A stretch of DNA of 64,000 bases from Stigmatella erecta (GTDB taxonomy: Bacteria; Myxococcota; Myxococcia; Myxococcales; Myxococcaceae), in contig NZ_FOIJ01000016.1 of assembly GCF_900111745.1 (NCBI RefSeq), forward strand, positions 62,001-126,000, read 5' to 3'. The position numbers were made by a program, and so were the translations under genes. Positions 42,161-50,562 of this stretch are shown one piece after another (within the stretch, counting starts at the first letter, position 1; the number at the start of each line of letters is the position of its first letter). The notes beneath the pieces are model-generated. The model did not search any database, was not told the DNA's origin, and saw only the letters and a list, made by a program, of their open reading frames with translations.

Positions 42161-43510
42161 TCAGGGGCTCAGCTTCGCTTCCAGCTCCGCGAGCTCGCGC
42201 TTGAGCCCGGCGTCCGACTCCCGCAGCCCCTCCACCTTTCGCACCGCGGAGATGACGGTGGAGTGGTCCTTGTTGAAGCGCGAGGCGATCTCCGGAAACG
42301 AGCTCTTCGTCAGCTTGCGGCTCAGGTACATGGCCACCTGGCGCGCGTGCGCGAGCGCCTTGTGCCGCCGGTCCTCGCGCAGCGCCTCCACGGTGACCTT
42401 GTAGTAGCGGGCCACCTCGCGCTGGATGCCCTCCACGTCCACGGCGGGGTTGGTGGGCAGGATGTCCTTGAGCACCTGGGAGGCGAACTCCACCGTCACC
42501 GGCTGCCGGCTCAGGCTGTGGATGGCCGACAGCTTCACCAGCGCCCCCTCCAGCTCGCGCACGTTCTTCTGGATGTGCTTGGCGATGAAGTGCGCCACCT
42601 CGTCCGGCAGCCCCAGCCCCTCGGCCTCCGCCTTCTTCTGGAGGATGGCCACGCGCGTCTCGTAGCTGGGCTCGCGGATGTCCGTCAGAAGCCCCATGGC
42701 GAAGCGGCTGCGCAGCCGCTCCTCCAGCCCCGGGATTTCCGAGGGCACCGTGTCGCTGGTGAGCACGATGGCCTTGTTCTGCTCATACAAGGTGTTGAAG
42801 GTGTAGAAGAACTCCTTCTGCGTCTCCTCGCGCTTGCCCAGGAACTGGATGTCGTCGATGAGCAGCACGTCGCACTCGTCGCGGAACTTGCGGCGGAACT
42901 CCGTCATCCGGTGCTCGCGCACGCTCTCCACGTACTCGTTGGTGAACTGCTCGCTGGACAGGTACACCACGCGCTGGGCGGGGTTGCGCTCCCAGATGAG
43001 GTTGCCCACCGCGTGCAACAGGTGCGTCTTGCCCAGGCCCGTGCCGCCATAGATGTAGAGCGGGTTGTAGTGGTGCCCGGGCTTGTCGGCCACCGCGGCC
43101 GCGGCGGCGGCGGGGAGCTGGTTGCTGTCGGCCACCACGAAGGTGCCGAAGGTGAAGCGGGGGCTCAGCCGGGGCGGCCGCGCGGTGTTGGCCACCGTGG
43201 CGGGCGTGGGCACGGGGTGCAGCGAGGGGGGCGGTGCCTCCACCACCTCGTAGGCCACCTTGCCCAGCCCGTCCCCCACCCGGGCCAGCGTGGACTCGAG
43301 CAGCGCCCGGTAGTGGTCATCCACCCAGTCCCGGAAAAACCGGTCCGGCACGCCCAGCACCAGCGAGCCCTCCCGGACGTCCAGGGCACACATCCGCTCC
43401 AGCCACGTCAGGGCATAGGTCTTCCCGTCCTGGCGGATGGTCTCCAGGGTCCGGGCCCACACCCGGTTGGCGCTGGGCGGGGCGGGAAGGGCTTCAGCGA
43501 GGGCGCTCAC
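42161..43510 (-). CDS. dnaA: Chromosomal replication initiator protein DnaA
   Basis: DnaA, the AAA+ initiator that binds and melts oriC. The N-terminal domain I (W..TLETI..D, FFRDWVDDHY) is followed by a short Pro-rich domain II. The AAA+ domain has Walker A GGTGLGKTHLL and Walker B VLLIDDIQFL. The C-terminal DNA-binding domain carries the DnaA signature (FNKDHSTVISAVRKV). GTG at 43510 gives 449 residues and has GAGG about 7 bases upstream; a TTG at 43567 would extend it by 19 residues that do not match the family start. It is divergent from rpmH, the ancestral arrangement. No dnaN follows. Confidence 0.95.
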   Translation of the reverse strand: MSALAEALPAPPSANRVWARTLETIRQDGKTYALTWLERMCALDVREGSLVLGVPDRFFRDWVDDHYRALLESTLARVGDGLGKVAYEVVEAPPPSLHPVPTPATVANTARPPRLSPRFTFGTFVVADSNQLPAAAAAAVADKPGHHYNPLYIYGGTGLGKTHLLHAVGNLIWERNPAQRVVYLSSEQFTNEYVESVREHRMTEFRRKFRDECDVLLIDDIQFLGKREETQKEFFYTFNTLYEQNKAIVLTSDTVPSEIPGLEERLRSRFAMGLLTDIREPSYETRVAILQKKAEAEGLGLPDEVAHFIAKHIQKNVRELEGALVKLSAIHSLSRQPVTVEFASQVLKDILPTNPAVDVEGIQREVARYYKVTVEALREDRRHKALAHARQVAMYLSRKLTKSSFPEIASRFNKDHSTVISAVRKVEGLRESDAGLKRELAELEAKLSP

Positions 43511-43864
43511 ACGGGCCTCAGGGCAAAGGAAGTCGGCCAGGGGCCGGGAGGCCGACCGTGCTAACAAAGGGCCCCTGGGCGATCAAGTTTCCGCCCAAAA
43601 CCGCTGGAAGTACGGGGACTTCTCCCCCCGTTTCAGATCGCGGTGGGATCAGGCGCCGGTGAAGGCGCGGGGCCTACCCGGGCTGGGGCCCGGCTGCCTG
43701 CTGGAGGCCCCAGGGGGCCTCCCGAAAAGCCCCGGCTGATCGCCGAGATGGGGCAGAATTGAGTTCCAGCGTTGACTTGGGTGGGAGATCGGGTTACGAG
43801 CGCCGCCTTTTCCTATGTGGCCGCGCCGGATCAGAGGTGCCGCCGTCGTTTCAGGAGTTGAGCC
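43511..43864. other. dnaA-rpmH intergenic region (gene-free)
   Basis: The only gene-free stretch longer than 300 bases. It separates divergent dnaA and rpmH and contains the rpmH promoter near 43772-43800. I see no clear 9-mer DnaA box (TTATCCACA-type) or AT-rich unwinding tract, so if the origin is here it is not recognisable by eye. Confidence 0.6.
43772..43800 (+). promoter_or_regulatory. Promoter of the rpmH-rnpA operon
   Basis: TTGACT (43772-43777) and TACGAG (43795-43800) with a 17-base spacer, 64 bases upstream of the rpmH GTG. The same hexamer pair and spacing occur before the P450 gene at 16621-16649. Confidence 0.5.
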
Positions 43865-44017
43865 GTGTCCAAGCGCACGTACCAGCCGTCGAAAGTGAAG
43901 CGCAACCGCAAGCACGGGTTCCGCAAGCGCAACAGCACCCGCGCCGGCCAGGAAGTCCTCAAGCGCCGCCGCGCCAAGGGCCGCAAGCGGCTCGTGGTGT
44001 CCGCCGCCAAGAAGTAG
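43865..44017 (+). CDS. rpmH: 50S ribosomal protein L34
   Basis: A 50-residue, very basic protein beginning [18 protein letters not shown] and ending RLVVSAAKK, diagnostic of L34 of the large ribosomal subunit. The start is GTG at 43865 with CAGGAG 8 bases upstream. It is the first gene of the rpmH-rnpA-yidD-yidC block. Confidence 0.97.
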   Translation: MSKRTYQPSKVKRNRKHGFRKRNSTRAGQEVLKRRRAKGRKRLVVSAAKK

Positions 44018-44031
44018 GCCGAGGGCCTGAC

Positions 44032-44436
44032 GTGACGGCCGAGGGCTCGGGACCTCCACCGAGGGATGAGCGGTTTCCCAAGGCCCTGCGCCTGCTGCGC
44101 CGTCACGAGTTTCTCCAGGTCCAGGGTGGCGGCCAGAAGATTCCGTCCGATTGCCTGCTGGCGCTGGTGAAGCGCAATGGCCGGGCGCAGACGCGCCTGG
44201 GGCTCACCATCTCCAGCAAGGTGGGCAACGCGGTGGTCCGTGTGCGCCTCAGGCGCATCCTCCGGGAGTGTTTCCGCAAGCGGCGCACGCAATGGCCGCC
44301 CGGCCTGGACGTCGTGTTGGTGGTGCGCTCCTCGGCGAACGAGGCCGCCTCCGCCCAGCTGTCCCGCGCCTTCGATGGTGTCACCCGCAAGCTGCAGCGG
44401 CTGTTTCCCGCCGCCTCCGGAGGGGGTCCTTCATGA
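44032..44436 (+). CDS. rnpA: Ribonuclease P protein component
   Basis: A 134-residue RnpA, the protein cofactor of RNase P that matures tRNA 5' ends. It contains [38 protein letters not shown] (the RNR-like basic helix) and [13 protein letters not shown] at 44032 is 14 bases after rpmH; the first 18 residues before FPKALR are a short extension. Its stop overlaps the yidD ATG (ATGA). Confidence 0.94.
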   Translation: MTAEGSGPPPRDERFPKALRLLRRHEFLQVQGGGQKIPSDCLLALVKRNGRAQTRLGLTISSKVGNAVVRVRLRRILRECFRKRRTQWPPGLDVVLVVRSSANEAASAQLSRAFDGVTRKLQRLFPAASGGGPS

Positions 44437-44651
44437 GTCCGCTGGCCTTCCTCCTGGCCCTGCCCATCCACTTCTACCGGCGGTTCATCGGGCCGCTGCT
44501 TCCCCGGGTGTGCCGTTTCCACCCTTCCTGCTCCGCGTACGCGCTGCAGGCGCTGGAGAAGCACGGCGGCCTGAAGGGCGCCGGACTCACCACGTGGCGC
44601 CTTCTGCGCTGCAACCCCTTCCACCCCGGCGGTTTCGACCCGGTGCCCTGA
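44433..44651 (+). CDS. yidD: Membrane protein insertion efficiency factor YidD
   Basis: A 72-residue protein with the YidD signature: a short amphipathic N-terminus ([11 protein letters not shown]), [15 protein letters not shown], and [17 protein letters not shown]. It is a small inner-membrane-associated helper that works with YidC in membrane protein insertion. It overlaps rnpA and precedes yidC by 51 bases. Confidence 0.95.
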   Translation: MSPLAFLLALPIHFYRRFIGPLLPRVCRFHPSCSAYALQALEKHGGLKGAGLTTWRLLRCNPFHPGGFDPVP

Positions 44652-44702
44652 GCCCGGCGACACTGCCCTGACCGGCCCTCTCCCGCCGGGAGAGGGGATG
44701 CC

Positions 44703-46523
44703 ATGCTCCCTGACGATCCGCTCTCGCCTCAATCCAATGACTCGCAGAAGCGAATGCTCACCGCCCTGGGAGTGTCCTTCGCGGCCATCACCATCTACAT
44801 GATGTTCCTGGCGCCCTCCGCGCCCCCCGCGCCGGAGGCAGGCGCGGCGGACGCAGGGGTGGCGGCGGTGGGCAGCCCGGATGGCGGCACGCCCGCGGTG
44901 CCCCCGTCCCCGCCGGGCGGCACCCCGGAGCTGGCCGCGGGCCAGAGCCCTCCGGAGCCCGAGACGCCCGTGCGCACGCTGGAGCGCTCGCGCCAGGAGG
45001 CCAAGTACTCCTTCTCGTCCGAGGGGGCCGCCTTCACCTCCGCGGTGCTCCAGGGCCCGAAGATGCGCGAGCAGCAGTCGCTCTCCATCGCCGAGGGCTA
45101 CAAGGAGCTGTTCGGCGCGGAGCTCCTGCCCCCGCCGCAGATGAACCTCGTGCAGCCGGTGCCCGGCCAGCCGATGCCCCTGTCGATCTCCATCGAGGGC
45201 ACCTCGCCCCTGCCCGCCAACGCCCGCTACCAGGTGCGCGAGGAGGGCGAGGGCACCGTCGTCTTCACCACGCGCCGGGGCCCCTGGGAGGTGGTGAAGC
45301 GGCTGGACTGGCCCCACGCGGGCCACGAGCTGACGTACACCGTGCAGGTGCGCAACACCTCGTCCCAGCCGCTCACCGGCGAGCTGCGCATGCACCACAA
45401 CCGCGCCATCGACCCGAACTTCGAGCACGCCCCGTCCTTCTTCGGCGGCGTGGGCAACCAGAGCCGGGCCGCGTGCCACGTGGGCGACGAGCTGCACAAG
45501 CGCGTGCCCGAGGACGAGGCCACGGAGAGCTTCTCGGGCCCGGTGCACTACTTCGGCATCGACCAGCAGTACTTCCTGTCCATGCTCTACCCGCTGGAGG
45601 CGCCGCGCGAGGGGCACTGCGTGCTCACCGCCACGCCCACCGTGCGCCAGGTGGCCGTGGGCTTCCCGCTCACCGTGGGCGCGGGCGAGACGGTGACGAT
45701 GCGCTTTGGCGGCTGGTTCGGCCCCAAGGACCCCGACTTGCTCAAGCCCGTGCCCAGCCAGGACGTGCTGCGCGCGGCCGGGATGACGGCCCCCGCGTGG
45801 GACCCCACGATTGAAGAGACGGTGGACTTCGGCATCTGGGCCGTCATCTGCAAGCTGCTCCTGTTCTTCATGAAGTGGTTCCACGCCGTCACCGGCAACT
45901 GGGGCGTGGCCATCATCCTGCTCACCGTGCTGGTGAAGCTCGTGCTGCTGCCGCTCACCTACAAGTCCATGGTGGGCATGGAGGCCGTGAAGGAGCTCCA
46001 GCCCCAGATGGAGGCCCTCCGCAAGAAGTTCGCCGATGACCGCGAGCGGATGAACATGGAGGTGATGAAGCTCTACCAGCAGGCGAAGGTGAACCCGCTG
46101 GGCGGCTGTCTGCCGCTGCTCATCCAGATGCCGGTGTGGATCGCCCTGTTCACCGCCCTGCGCAACAGCTTCGACATCTACTGGGAGCCGTTCTTCGGGC
46201 CGGTGTGGAGAGACCTCACCTACAAGGACCCCACGTACCTGCTGCCGCTGGCGCTCGGCGTGTCGATGATCATCACCCAGAAGATGCAGCCGCAGATGAT
46301 GGATGCCGCCCAGGCGCGCATCATGATCTGGGTGATGCCCATCATCTTCACCCTGACGCTGTTGCAGTACCCCGCGGGCCTCTCGCTCTACATCTTCACC
46401 AACAACCTGCTCTCCATTGGCCAGCAGTGGGGCCTGCGCAAGTGGCTGGACCACCAGAAGCAGAAGCGGGGCGGCGGCGGCACCCCCGCGGTGGTGGCCA
46501 CCACCGGAGGCAAACGCAAGTGA
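44703..46523 (+). CDS. yidC: Membrane protein insertase YidC
   Basis: A 606-residue YidC/Oxa1 insertase of the Gram-negative type. It has a first membrane segment at about 18-37, a Pro/Ala-rich linker, and a large periplasmic beta domain (about 90-370). The conserved insertase core follows (NWGVAIILLTVLVKLVLLPLT, PQMEALRKKF, KVNPLGGCLPLLIQMPV, PAGLSLYIFTNN) and a basic C-terminal tail (QKQKRGGG). It inserts and folds inner-membrane proteins with or without SecYEG. The stop overlaps the GTG of the next gene (jag-like). Confidence 0.95.
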   Translation: MLPDDPLSPQSNDSQKRMLTALGVSFAAITIYMMFLAPSAPPAPEAGAADAGVAAVGSPDGGTPAVPPSPPGGTPELAAGQSPPEPETPVRTLERSRQEAKYSFSSEGAAFTSAVLQGPKMREQQSLSIAEGYKELFGAELLPPPQMNLVQPVPGQPMPLSISIEGTSPLPANARYQVREEGEGTVVFTTRRGPWEVVKRLDWPHAGHELTYTVQVRNTSSQPLTGELRMHHNRAIDPNFEHAPSFFGGVGNQSRAACHVGDELHKRVPEDEATESFSGPVHYFGIDQQYFLSMLYPLEAPREGHCVLTATPTVRQVAVGFPLTVGAGETVTMRFGGWFGPKDPDLLKPVPSQDVLRAAGMTAPAWDPTIEETVDFGIWAVICKLLLFFMKWFHAVTGNWGVAIILLTVLVKLVLLPLTYKSMVGMEAVKELQPQMEALRKKFADDRERMNMEVMKLYQQAKVNPLGGCLPLLIQMPVWIALFTALRNSFDIYWEPFFGPVWRDLTYKDPTYLLPLALGVSMIITQKMQPQMMDAAQARIMIWVMPIIFTLTLLQYPAGLSLYIFTNNLLSIGQQWGLRKWLDHQKQKRGGGGTPAVVATTGGKRK

Positions 46524-47302
46524 GCGGGCCGCAGACACCGTCGCCCGCCCCCGCGCTCAGCCCGGCCGAGTTCCGCGCCCGGGTGGAGCGGCTGCTCACC
46601 GACATCCTCGGGCTGATGGGCTACCCCGCCCGGCTGGAGTTCCAGGATACCCCGGAGGGCAGCCTCGCGGTGGCGCTCCACTTCGAGGCGGGCGCACCCG
46701 CGGGCGTGGAGACCGGCCGGCGCAGCCAGGTGGTGGACTCGCTGCAGTTTCTCCTCAACAAGATGCTCCACCGCCCGGGCGTCGAGCGGCGGTGGGTGCT
46801 CCTGGGCGCGGGCGCCCTGCCCGAGCCCCGGATGCGCAAGGAGCCCCCGCCCCCGGCCGCCCCCCCGGCCGCGGCGAGTGCGCCCCCGGCCCCTCGCCCG
46901 GCGGCTCCGGCCCGTGCACCCGCCCCTGTGGTGGCGGCGCCCCCTGCGGCCCGGCAAGCCAAGCCCGCGCCGGTGGTGGCCCCCGCGGCCCCTGCACCCG
47001 CCAGGCGCGCGGCGGATGCCGACGAGCGGACGCTGGAGGTGACGGAGGATGCGGCGCTGGCCCTGGCCGCCCGGCGGCTGGCCGAGAAGTCGTCCTCCCT
47101 CGGGCGTTTCTACGCCCTGGCCGCTATGAAGGTAGAAGACCGGGCCCGCGTCTTGAAGGCGGTGCAAGGTGTGGCGGGTGTCGCGGTGGCGGGCGAGGGC
47201 GAGGGGCGGTGCCGGCGTGTGGTGTTCACCCCCGGCAAGCCGGCCCCGCTGCCCAAGCGGTTCCTGCTGCCGGATGATGACGAGGACGACTTCGAGGACT
47301 GA
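46520..47302 (+). CDS. Jag/KhpB-like RNA-binding protein (KH and R3H domains)
   Basis: A 260-residue protein at the jag position, after yidC with a GTGA overlap. An N-terminal KH-II-type domain (VERLLTDILGLMGYPARLE, then RRSQVVDSLQFLLNKML) is separated by an Ala/Pro-rich linker of about 70 residues from a C-terminal R3H-like domain (RFYALAAMKVEDRARVLKAV). The extra N-terminal Jag_N domain of Firmicutes is absent. It probably binds mRNA or structured RNA. The C-terminus is acidic (DDDEDDFED). Divergence of the motifs makes the family call slightly less than certain. Confidence 0.8.
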   Translation: MSGPQTPSPAPALSPAEFRARVERLLTDILGLMGYPARLEFQDTPEGSLAVALHFEAGAPAGVETGRRSQVVDSLQFLLNKMLHRPGVERRWVLLGAGALPEPRMRKEPPPPAAPPAAASAPPAPRPAAPARAPAPVVAAPPAARQAKPAPVVAPAAPAPARRAADADERTLEVTEDAALALAARRLAEKSSSLGRFYALAAMKVEDRARVLKAVQGVAGVAVAGEGEGRCRRVVFTPGKPAPLPKRFLLPDDDEDDFED

Positions 47303-47331
47303 GCCAGGCTTCGAGGCCGCCAGGAGAGGAC

Positions 47332-47559
47332 ATGGGCAAGGCGAAGTCACTCAAGGACAAGCTGTACGGCGCGGCGGTGCTCAAGATGAGCTTCCGCCTG
47401 CGGGGGGATGAGGCGTCCCCCGCCTTCCGCTACGTCTACCCGGGCGTGCTGAGGGACCTGGAGCTGGATGACGAGAAGGTGGAGCAGTACATCACGGAGA
47501 ACCGCGAGAGCGTGGAGAAGGCCGCCCGGGGCTCGACGCCGGAGCAGGGCCCCCGCTGA
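47332..47559 (+). CDS. Small conserved-position protein between jag and mnmE
   Basis: A 75-residue hydrophilic protein (MGKAKSLKDKLYGAAV..., ending KAARGSTPEQGPR) with CAGGAGAGG before the ATG. Codon use is typical and spacing to both neighbours is operon-like (29 and 17 bases). No family recognised. Its place between RNA-related genes suggests a link to translation or tRNA modification, but there is no direct evidence. Confidence 0.65.
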   Translation: MGKAKSLKDKLYGAAVLKMSFRLRGDEASPAFRYVYPGVLRDLELDDEKVEQYITENRESVEKAARGSTPEQGPR

Positions 47560-47576
47560 GCCCGCAGGGGACCATC

Positions 47577-48881
47577 GTGGCCCTGGCCACCGCGCCCGCA
47601 GCGGGGGCCGTGGGCATCCTCCGGCTCTCCGGCCCCGCGGCGCTGGAGGTGGGCAGGCGGCTGGCGCCGGGGGTTCCCGTTTCGCCGGTGCCGCGCCACG
47701 CCTACCTGGCCTCCTTCGTGGACGTGGCGGGCCGCCCGCTCGATGAGGGCCTGTTCCTCTACTTCCGCGCGCCCCACTCCTTCACGGGCGAGGACGTGGT
47801 GGAGCTGCAGGCCCATGGCAGCCCCCGGCTCCTGCAACTGCTGCTGGCGCGCGTGCTGGAGGATGCGCGCGTGCGCCCGGCCCACGCCGGGGAGTTCACC
47901 CGCCGCGCCTTCCTCCACGGCCGCATGGACCTGACGCGCGCGGAGGCCGTGGCGGACCTGGTGGCGGCGGACTCGGAGGCCGCGGTGCGGGCGGCGGCCG
48001 CGGGTCTGTCCGGTGGGCTCGCCACCCGGGTGCGCGCCCTGGAGGAGCCCCTGCGCGCGCTCCACGCGGACCTGGAAGGGGTGCTCAACTTTCCGGAGGA
48101 GGCCGAAGGGGCCGATGAGGACGCGGGCCCGCGCGTGGCGGCGCTGCGCGCGGAGGCCGAGGCGCTCCTGGCCGATTCGGGCCGGGGCCGGCTGGTGCGC
48201 CGGGGGGCCCGGGTGGCCCTCTACGGGCCGGTGAACGCGGGCAAGTCCACCCTCTTCAACCGGCTGGTGGGCGAGGCGCGGGCGCTCGTGGATGACGAGC
48301 CCGGCACGACGCGCGATGTGCTGGAGGCCCGCGTGGAGTGGAACGGCCTTGCCCTGTCCCTGCTGGACACCGCGGGCCTGCGCGAGACGCCGGGCCGCGT
48401 GGAGGCGCTGGGCATTGCCCGCACGCGCGAGGCCCTGGCCGCGGTGGACCTGGCCCTCCTGGTGCTGCCACCCGGGGCTTCCCCCGCCGAGGCCGAGGCC
48501 TGGAGGCGCGAGGCCGGCGCCACCCCCGTGCTGCGCGTGGCGGGCAAGTGCGATGTGGCCCGCCCCCCGGAGGACGGGGGCCTGCCGGTGAGCGGCAAGA
48601 CGGGCGAGGGGCTCGAGCCGCTGCGCGCGGCCGTGCTGTCGCGTCTGTGGGGCGAGGGCACACCCGCGGCCGTGGCGCTCGTCTCCGAGCGTCATGCCGA
48701 TGCGCTGCGCCGCACCGCCGAGGCCCTGGGACGGGCCCACGAGGCCTCCCGGCTCTCCACCCTGGAAGTCCTGTCGGGCGAGGTGGGCCTGGCCCTGGAG
48801 GCGCTCGGCGAGGTGTCCGGGACGTCCGCCTCCGAGGCCTTGCTGGACGCCATTTTCCAGCGGTTCTGCATCGGCAAGTAG
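47577..48881 (+). CDS. mnmE: tRNA uridine-5-carboxymethylaminomethyl(34) synthesis GTPase MnmE
   Basis: A 434-residue MnmE (TrmE). The N-terminal formyl-THF-binding domain starts ATAPAAGAVGILRLSG and includes HGSPRLLQLLL and ARPAHAGEFTRRAFLHGRMDL-type blocks. The inserted G domain has G1 GPVNAGKST, the G2/G3 region DEPGTTRD and DTAGLRET. The C-terminus is the diagnostic FCIGK with the conserved Cys. With MnmG it modifies the wobble uridine of several tRNAs. GTG at 47577 is used; the residues just before it (GTI) also look family-like, so the real start could be slightly upstream. Confidence 0.95.
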   Translation: MALATAPAAGAVGILRLSGPAALEVGRRLAPGVPVSPVPRHAYLASFVDVAGRPLDEGLFLYFRAPHSFTGEDVVELQAHGSPRLLQLLLARVLEDARVRPAHAGEFTRRAFLHGRMDLTRAEAVADLVAADSEAAVRAAAAGLSGGLATRVRALEEPLRALHADLEGVLNFPEEAEGADEDAGPRVAALRAEAEALLADSGRGRLVRRGARVALYGPVNAGKSTLFNRLVGEARALVDDEPGTTRDVLEARVEWNGLALSLLDTAGLRETPGRVEALGIARTREALAAVDLALLVLPPGASPAEAEAWRREAGATPVLRVAGKCDVARPPEDGGLPVSGKTGEGLEPLRAAVLSRLWGEGTPAAVALVSERHADALRRTAEALGRAHEASRLSTLEVLSGEVGLALEALGEVSGTSASEALLDAIFQRFCIGK

Positions 48882-48887
48882 CCCCCT

Positions 48888-48903
48888 GCCCGGCGGGCCG
48901 GGC
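48888..48903 (+). terminator. Short GC hairpin after mnmE
   Basis: gcccggc / gccgggc arms close to each other (6-7 bp stem, 2-4 base loop) begin 7 bases after the mnmE stop. No T-run follows. It may mark the end of the rpmH-mnmE operon. Confidence 0.35.
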
Positions 48904-48958
48904 GATGTCAGTCCCCTCCTTAAGATGCGTGCTCGTTCAGCCGCTGCACGGGAGGGAT

Positions 48959-49621
48959 ATGGTGTCGGAGACGCTTGTCGATCAGGCCACGTACTCGGTT
49001 CTCAATGCGCTGCCCCTGGGATGGGTGGGGGAGATCGTCGAAGAGGAACTGGTGGCCTCCCCGCGGCCGGTGGCCGCGCAGACGCGCGCGGCCTTCATGC
49101 TGGGGGTGGAGCTGGGGGAGCAGCTGGACCCCCGGCGGGGCGGCAGCGGCCGCTGGTGCTTCCTCCGGGCGCCCGAGCTGCACCTGGGGCGGGATGTGCT
49201 GGTGCCGGACCTGGCTGGCTGGCGACGGGACCGGGTGGCCGAGCCGCCCGAGCCCTGTGCCCCCTTCCTGACCCTCTCGCCGGACTGGGTGTGCGAGGTG
49301 CTCTCCCCCGTCACGCGCGCCCTGGACCGCACGCGCAAGCTGCCGCTCTACGCGCAGCACGGCGTCTCCCACGCGTGGTTCATCGACCCCGAGGCGCGCA
49401 CCCTGGAGGTGTTCCAGCGCCTCAAGCGCGGCTGGCTGTTCTGCGCCAGTTACGAGGGCGAGGCGCAGGTGCGCGCCGAGCCGTTCGCGTCCCTCTCGCT
49501 GGAGCTGGGCTCGCTCTGGTTGCCCCCGGAGCAGAGCTCCCAGGTGAGCGTGGGCCTGCATCCGGGCAGGGCCCCTGCCCCGCTCGCCCTGGCCGTGGGG
49601 GCGGGCTTCCGCGGTTCGTGA
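48959..49621 (+). CDS. Uma2 family (DUF820) endonuclease-fold protein
   Basis: A 220-residue protein of the Uma2/DUF820 restriction-endonuclease-like fold: LVPDLAGWRRDR, WVCEVLSPVTRALDRTRKLPLY and GVSHAWFIDPEARTLEVF are typical blocks, with Asp and Glu of a PD-(D/E)xK-like core. The cellular role of this widespread family is unknown. The ATG at 48959 is chosen because GGGAGG lies 6 bases upstream; the upstream in-frame ATG at 48904 lacks a good site. Confidence 0.85.
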   Translation: MVSETLVDQATYSVLNALPLGWVGEIVEEELVASPRPVAAQTRAAFMLGVELGEQLDPRRGGSGRWCFLRAPELHLGRDVLVPDLAGWRRDRVAEPPEPCAPFLTLSPDWVCEVLSPVTRALDRTRKLPLYAQHGVSHAWFIDPEARTLEVFQRLKRGWLFCASYEGEAQVRAEPFASLSLELGSLWLPPEQSSQVSVGLHPGRAPAPLALAVGAGFRGS

Positions 49622-49764
49622 CGCAGGAGGCCAAAGGGGCCCCGGAAGGCATCTGCCCCGAGGGACGGGGTGTTGAGGGCCCAACCGGCGATCTGTCGGA
49701 CTTCCTGCACCGCATCCGTCCGGAGTTCACTGGCTCTGGGGGGATGTGGTTGTAAGGAGGCACC

Positions 49765-49800
49765 GTGCACATGTTGAGGGTGTGCGAGCGGCGTCGTTAG
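49765..49800 (+). CDS. Possible 11-residue leader peptide before cysteine dioxygenase
   Basis: A strong AAGGAGG (49754-49760) is followed 4 bases later by GTG and a complete 11-codon frame, MHMLRVCERRR, ending TAG at 49800. It overlaps the start of the cysteine dioxygenase gene in another frame. It contains a Cys codon followed closely by three Arg codons, as might be used for translation-coupled control. Alternatively the sequence has an error and this is the true start region of the dioxygenase. Confidence 0.3.
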   Translation: MHMLRVCERRR

Positions 49801-50372
49801 AGGAGGTGCTCCACCAGCTTCGTGAGGAGGTTCACGAGCCGGAGGGAGCCAGGCAGGTGGGGGAGCGGCTGAGAGGTGTGCAGGTGCGCCCGGAGTGTTT
49901 GCGCCCCTATCTGCACTTCCGCCGTGGCCGCTACACCCGCAACCTCATCCATCGAGAGCGGCGGTTCGAGGTGGTGCTCAACTGCTGGGATGGGGGGACA
50001 GCCTCGCCCATTCATGACCATGACGAGCAGGAGTGCTGGTTCAGCATCCAGGCGGGCCTGTTCCAGCTGGAGAACTTCCCGCTGCGCGCCGGAGGGCAGC
50101 AGCCGGGGCACGCGGTGCTGGGTTCGCCCCAGCGCCTGGGGCCCGTGGGCCCGGGCCACGTGGACTTCCGGGGGCCCGGGGACTCCATCCACCGGGTGTC
50201 CGTGCTGTCCGGGCCGGGGGTCTCCCTGCACGTCTACGCGGCGCCGGTGGAGCAGTGCTTGGTGTTCGATCCCCGCCGCCAGCGCTGCGAGTGGCACCGG
50301 CTGTCCTACTATTCCGTGTTTGGACGGCCCGTGAAGTCCGTGCCCTCGCCCGAGCTGTCCGAGCGTCGGTAG
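49782..50372 (+). CDS. Cysteine dioxygenase
   Basis: A 196-residue cupin. The three iron-binding histidines are visible: His78 and His80 (IHDHDEQECWF) and His137 (IHRVSV). The Cys85/Tyr152 pair sits where the Cys-Tyr cross-link occurs in mammalian cysteine dioxygenase (same spacing of 7 from the first His to Cys). YTRNLI also matches. The enzyme oxidises cysteine to cysteine sulfinate. The start is unclear: GTG 49782 fits the family N-terminus (LEEVLHQL), but the best ribosome binding site reads into a different frame; GTG 49746 is the other in-frame choice. Confidence 0.85.
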   Translation: MRAASLEEVLHQLREEVHEPEGARQVGERLRGVQVRPECLRPYLHFRRGRYTRNLIHRERRFEVVLNCWDGGTASPIHDHDEQECWFSIQAGLFQLENFPLRAGGQQPGHAVLGSPQRLGPVGPGHVDFRGPGDSIHRVSVLSGPGVSLHVYAAPVEQCLVFDPRRQRCEWHRLSYYSVFGRPVKSVPSPELSERR

Positions 50373-50562
50373 CGCTCCCAGGATTTCTTCCCAGAGCTTC
50401 CAATCCGAAGCATTGCCCCCTCGGTCCACGGGCCGCCATGTGCGGTGGAGCACCTGCCGTCGGCCGCGCACTTGCCATCGCCCAAACCACCAAGGAAGCT
50501 CGTCCGCCACAACGATGCTGGGGGGCCCGCCGGGGGTACCTCCAACTGATGAGGAGTGGCGG

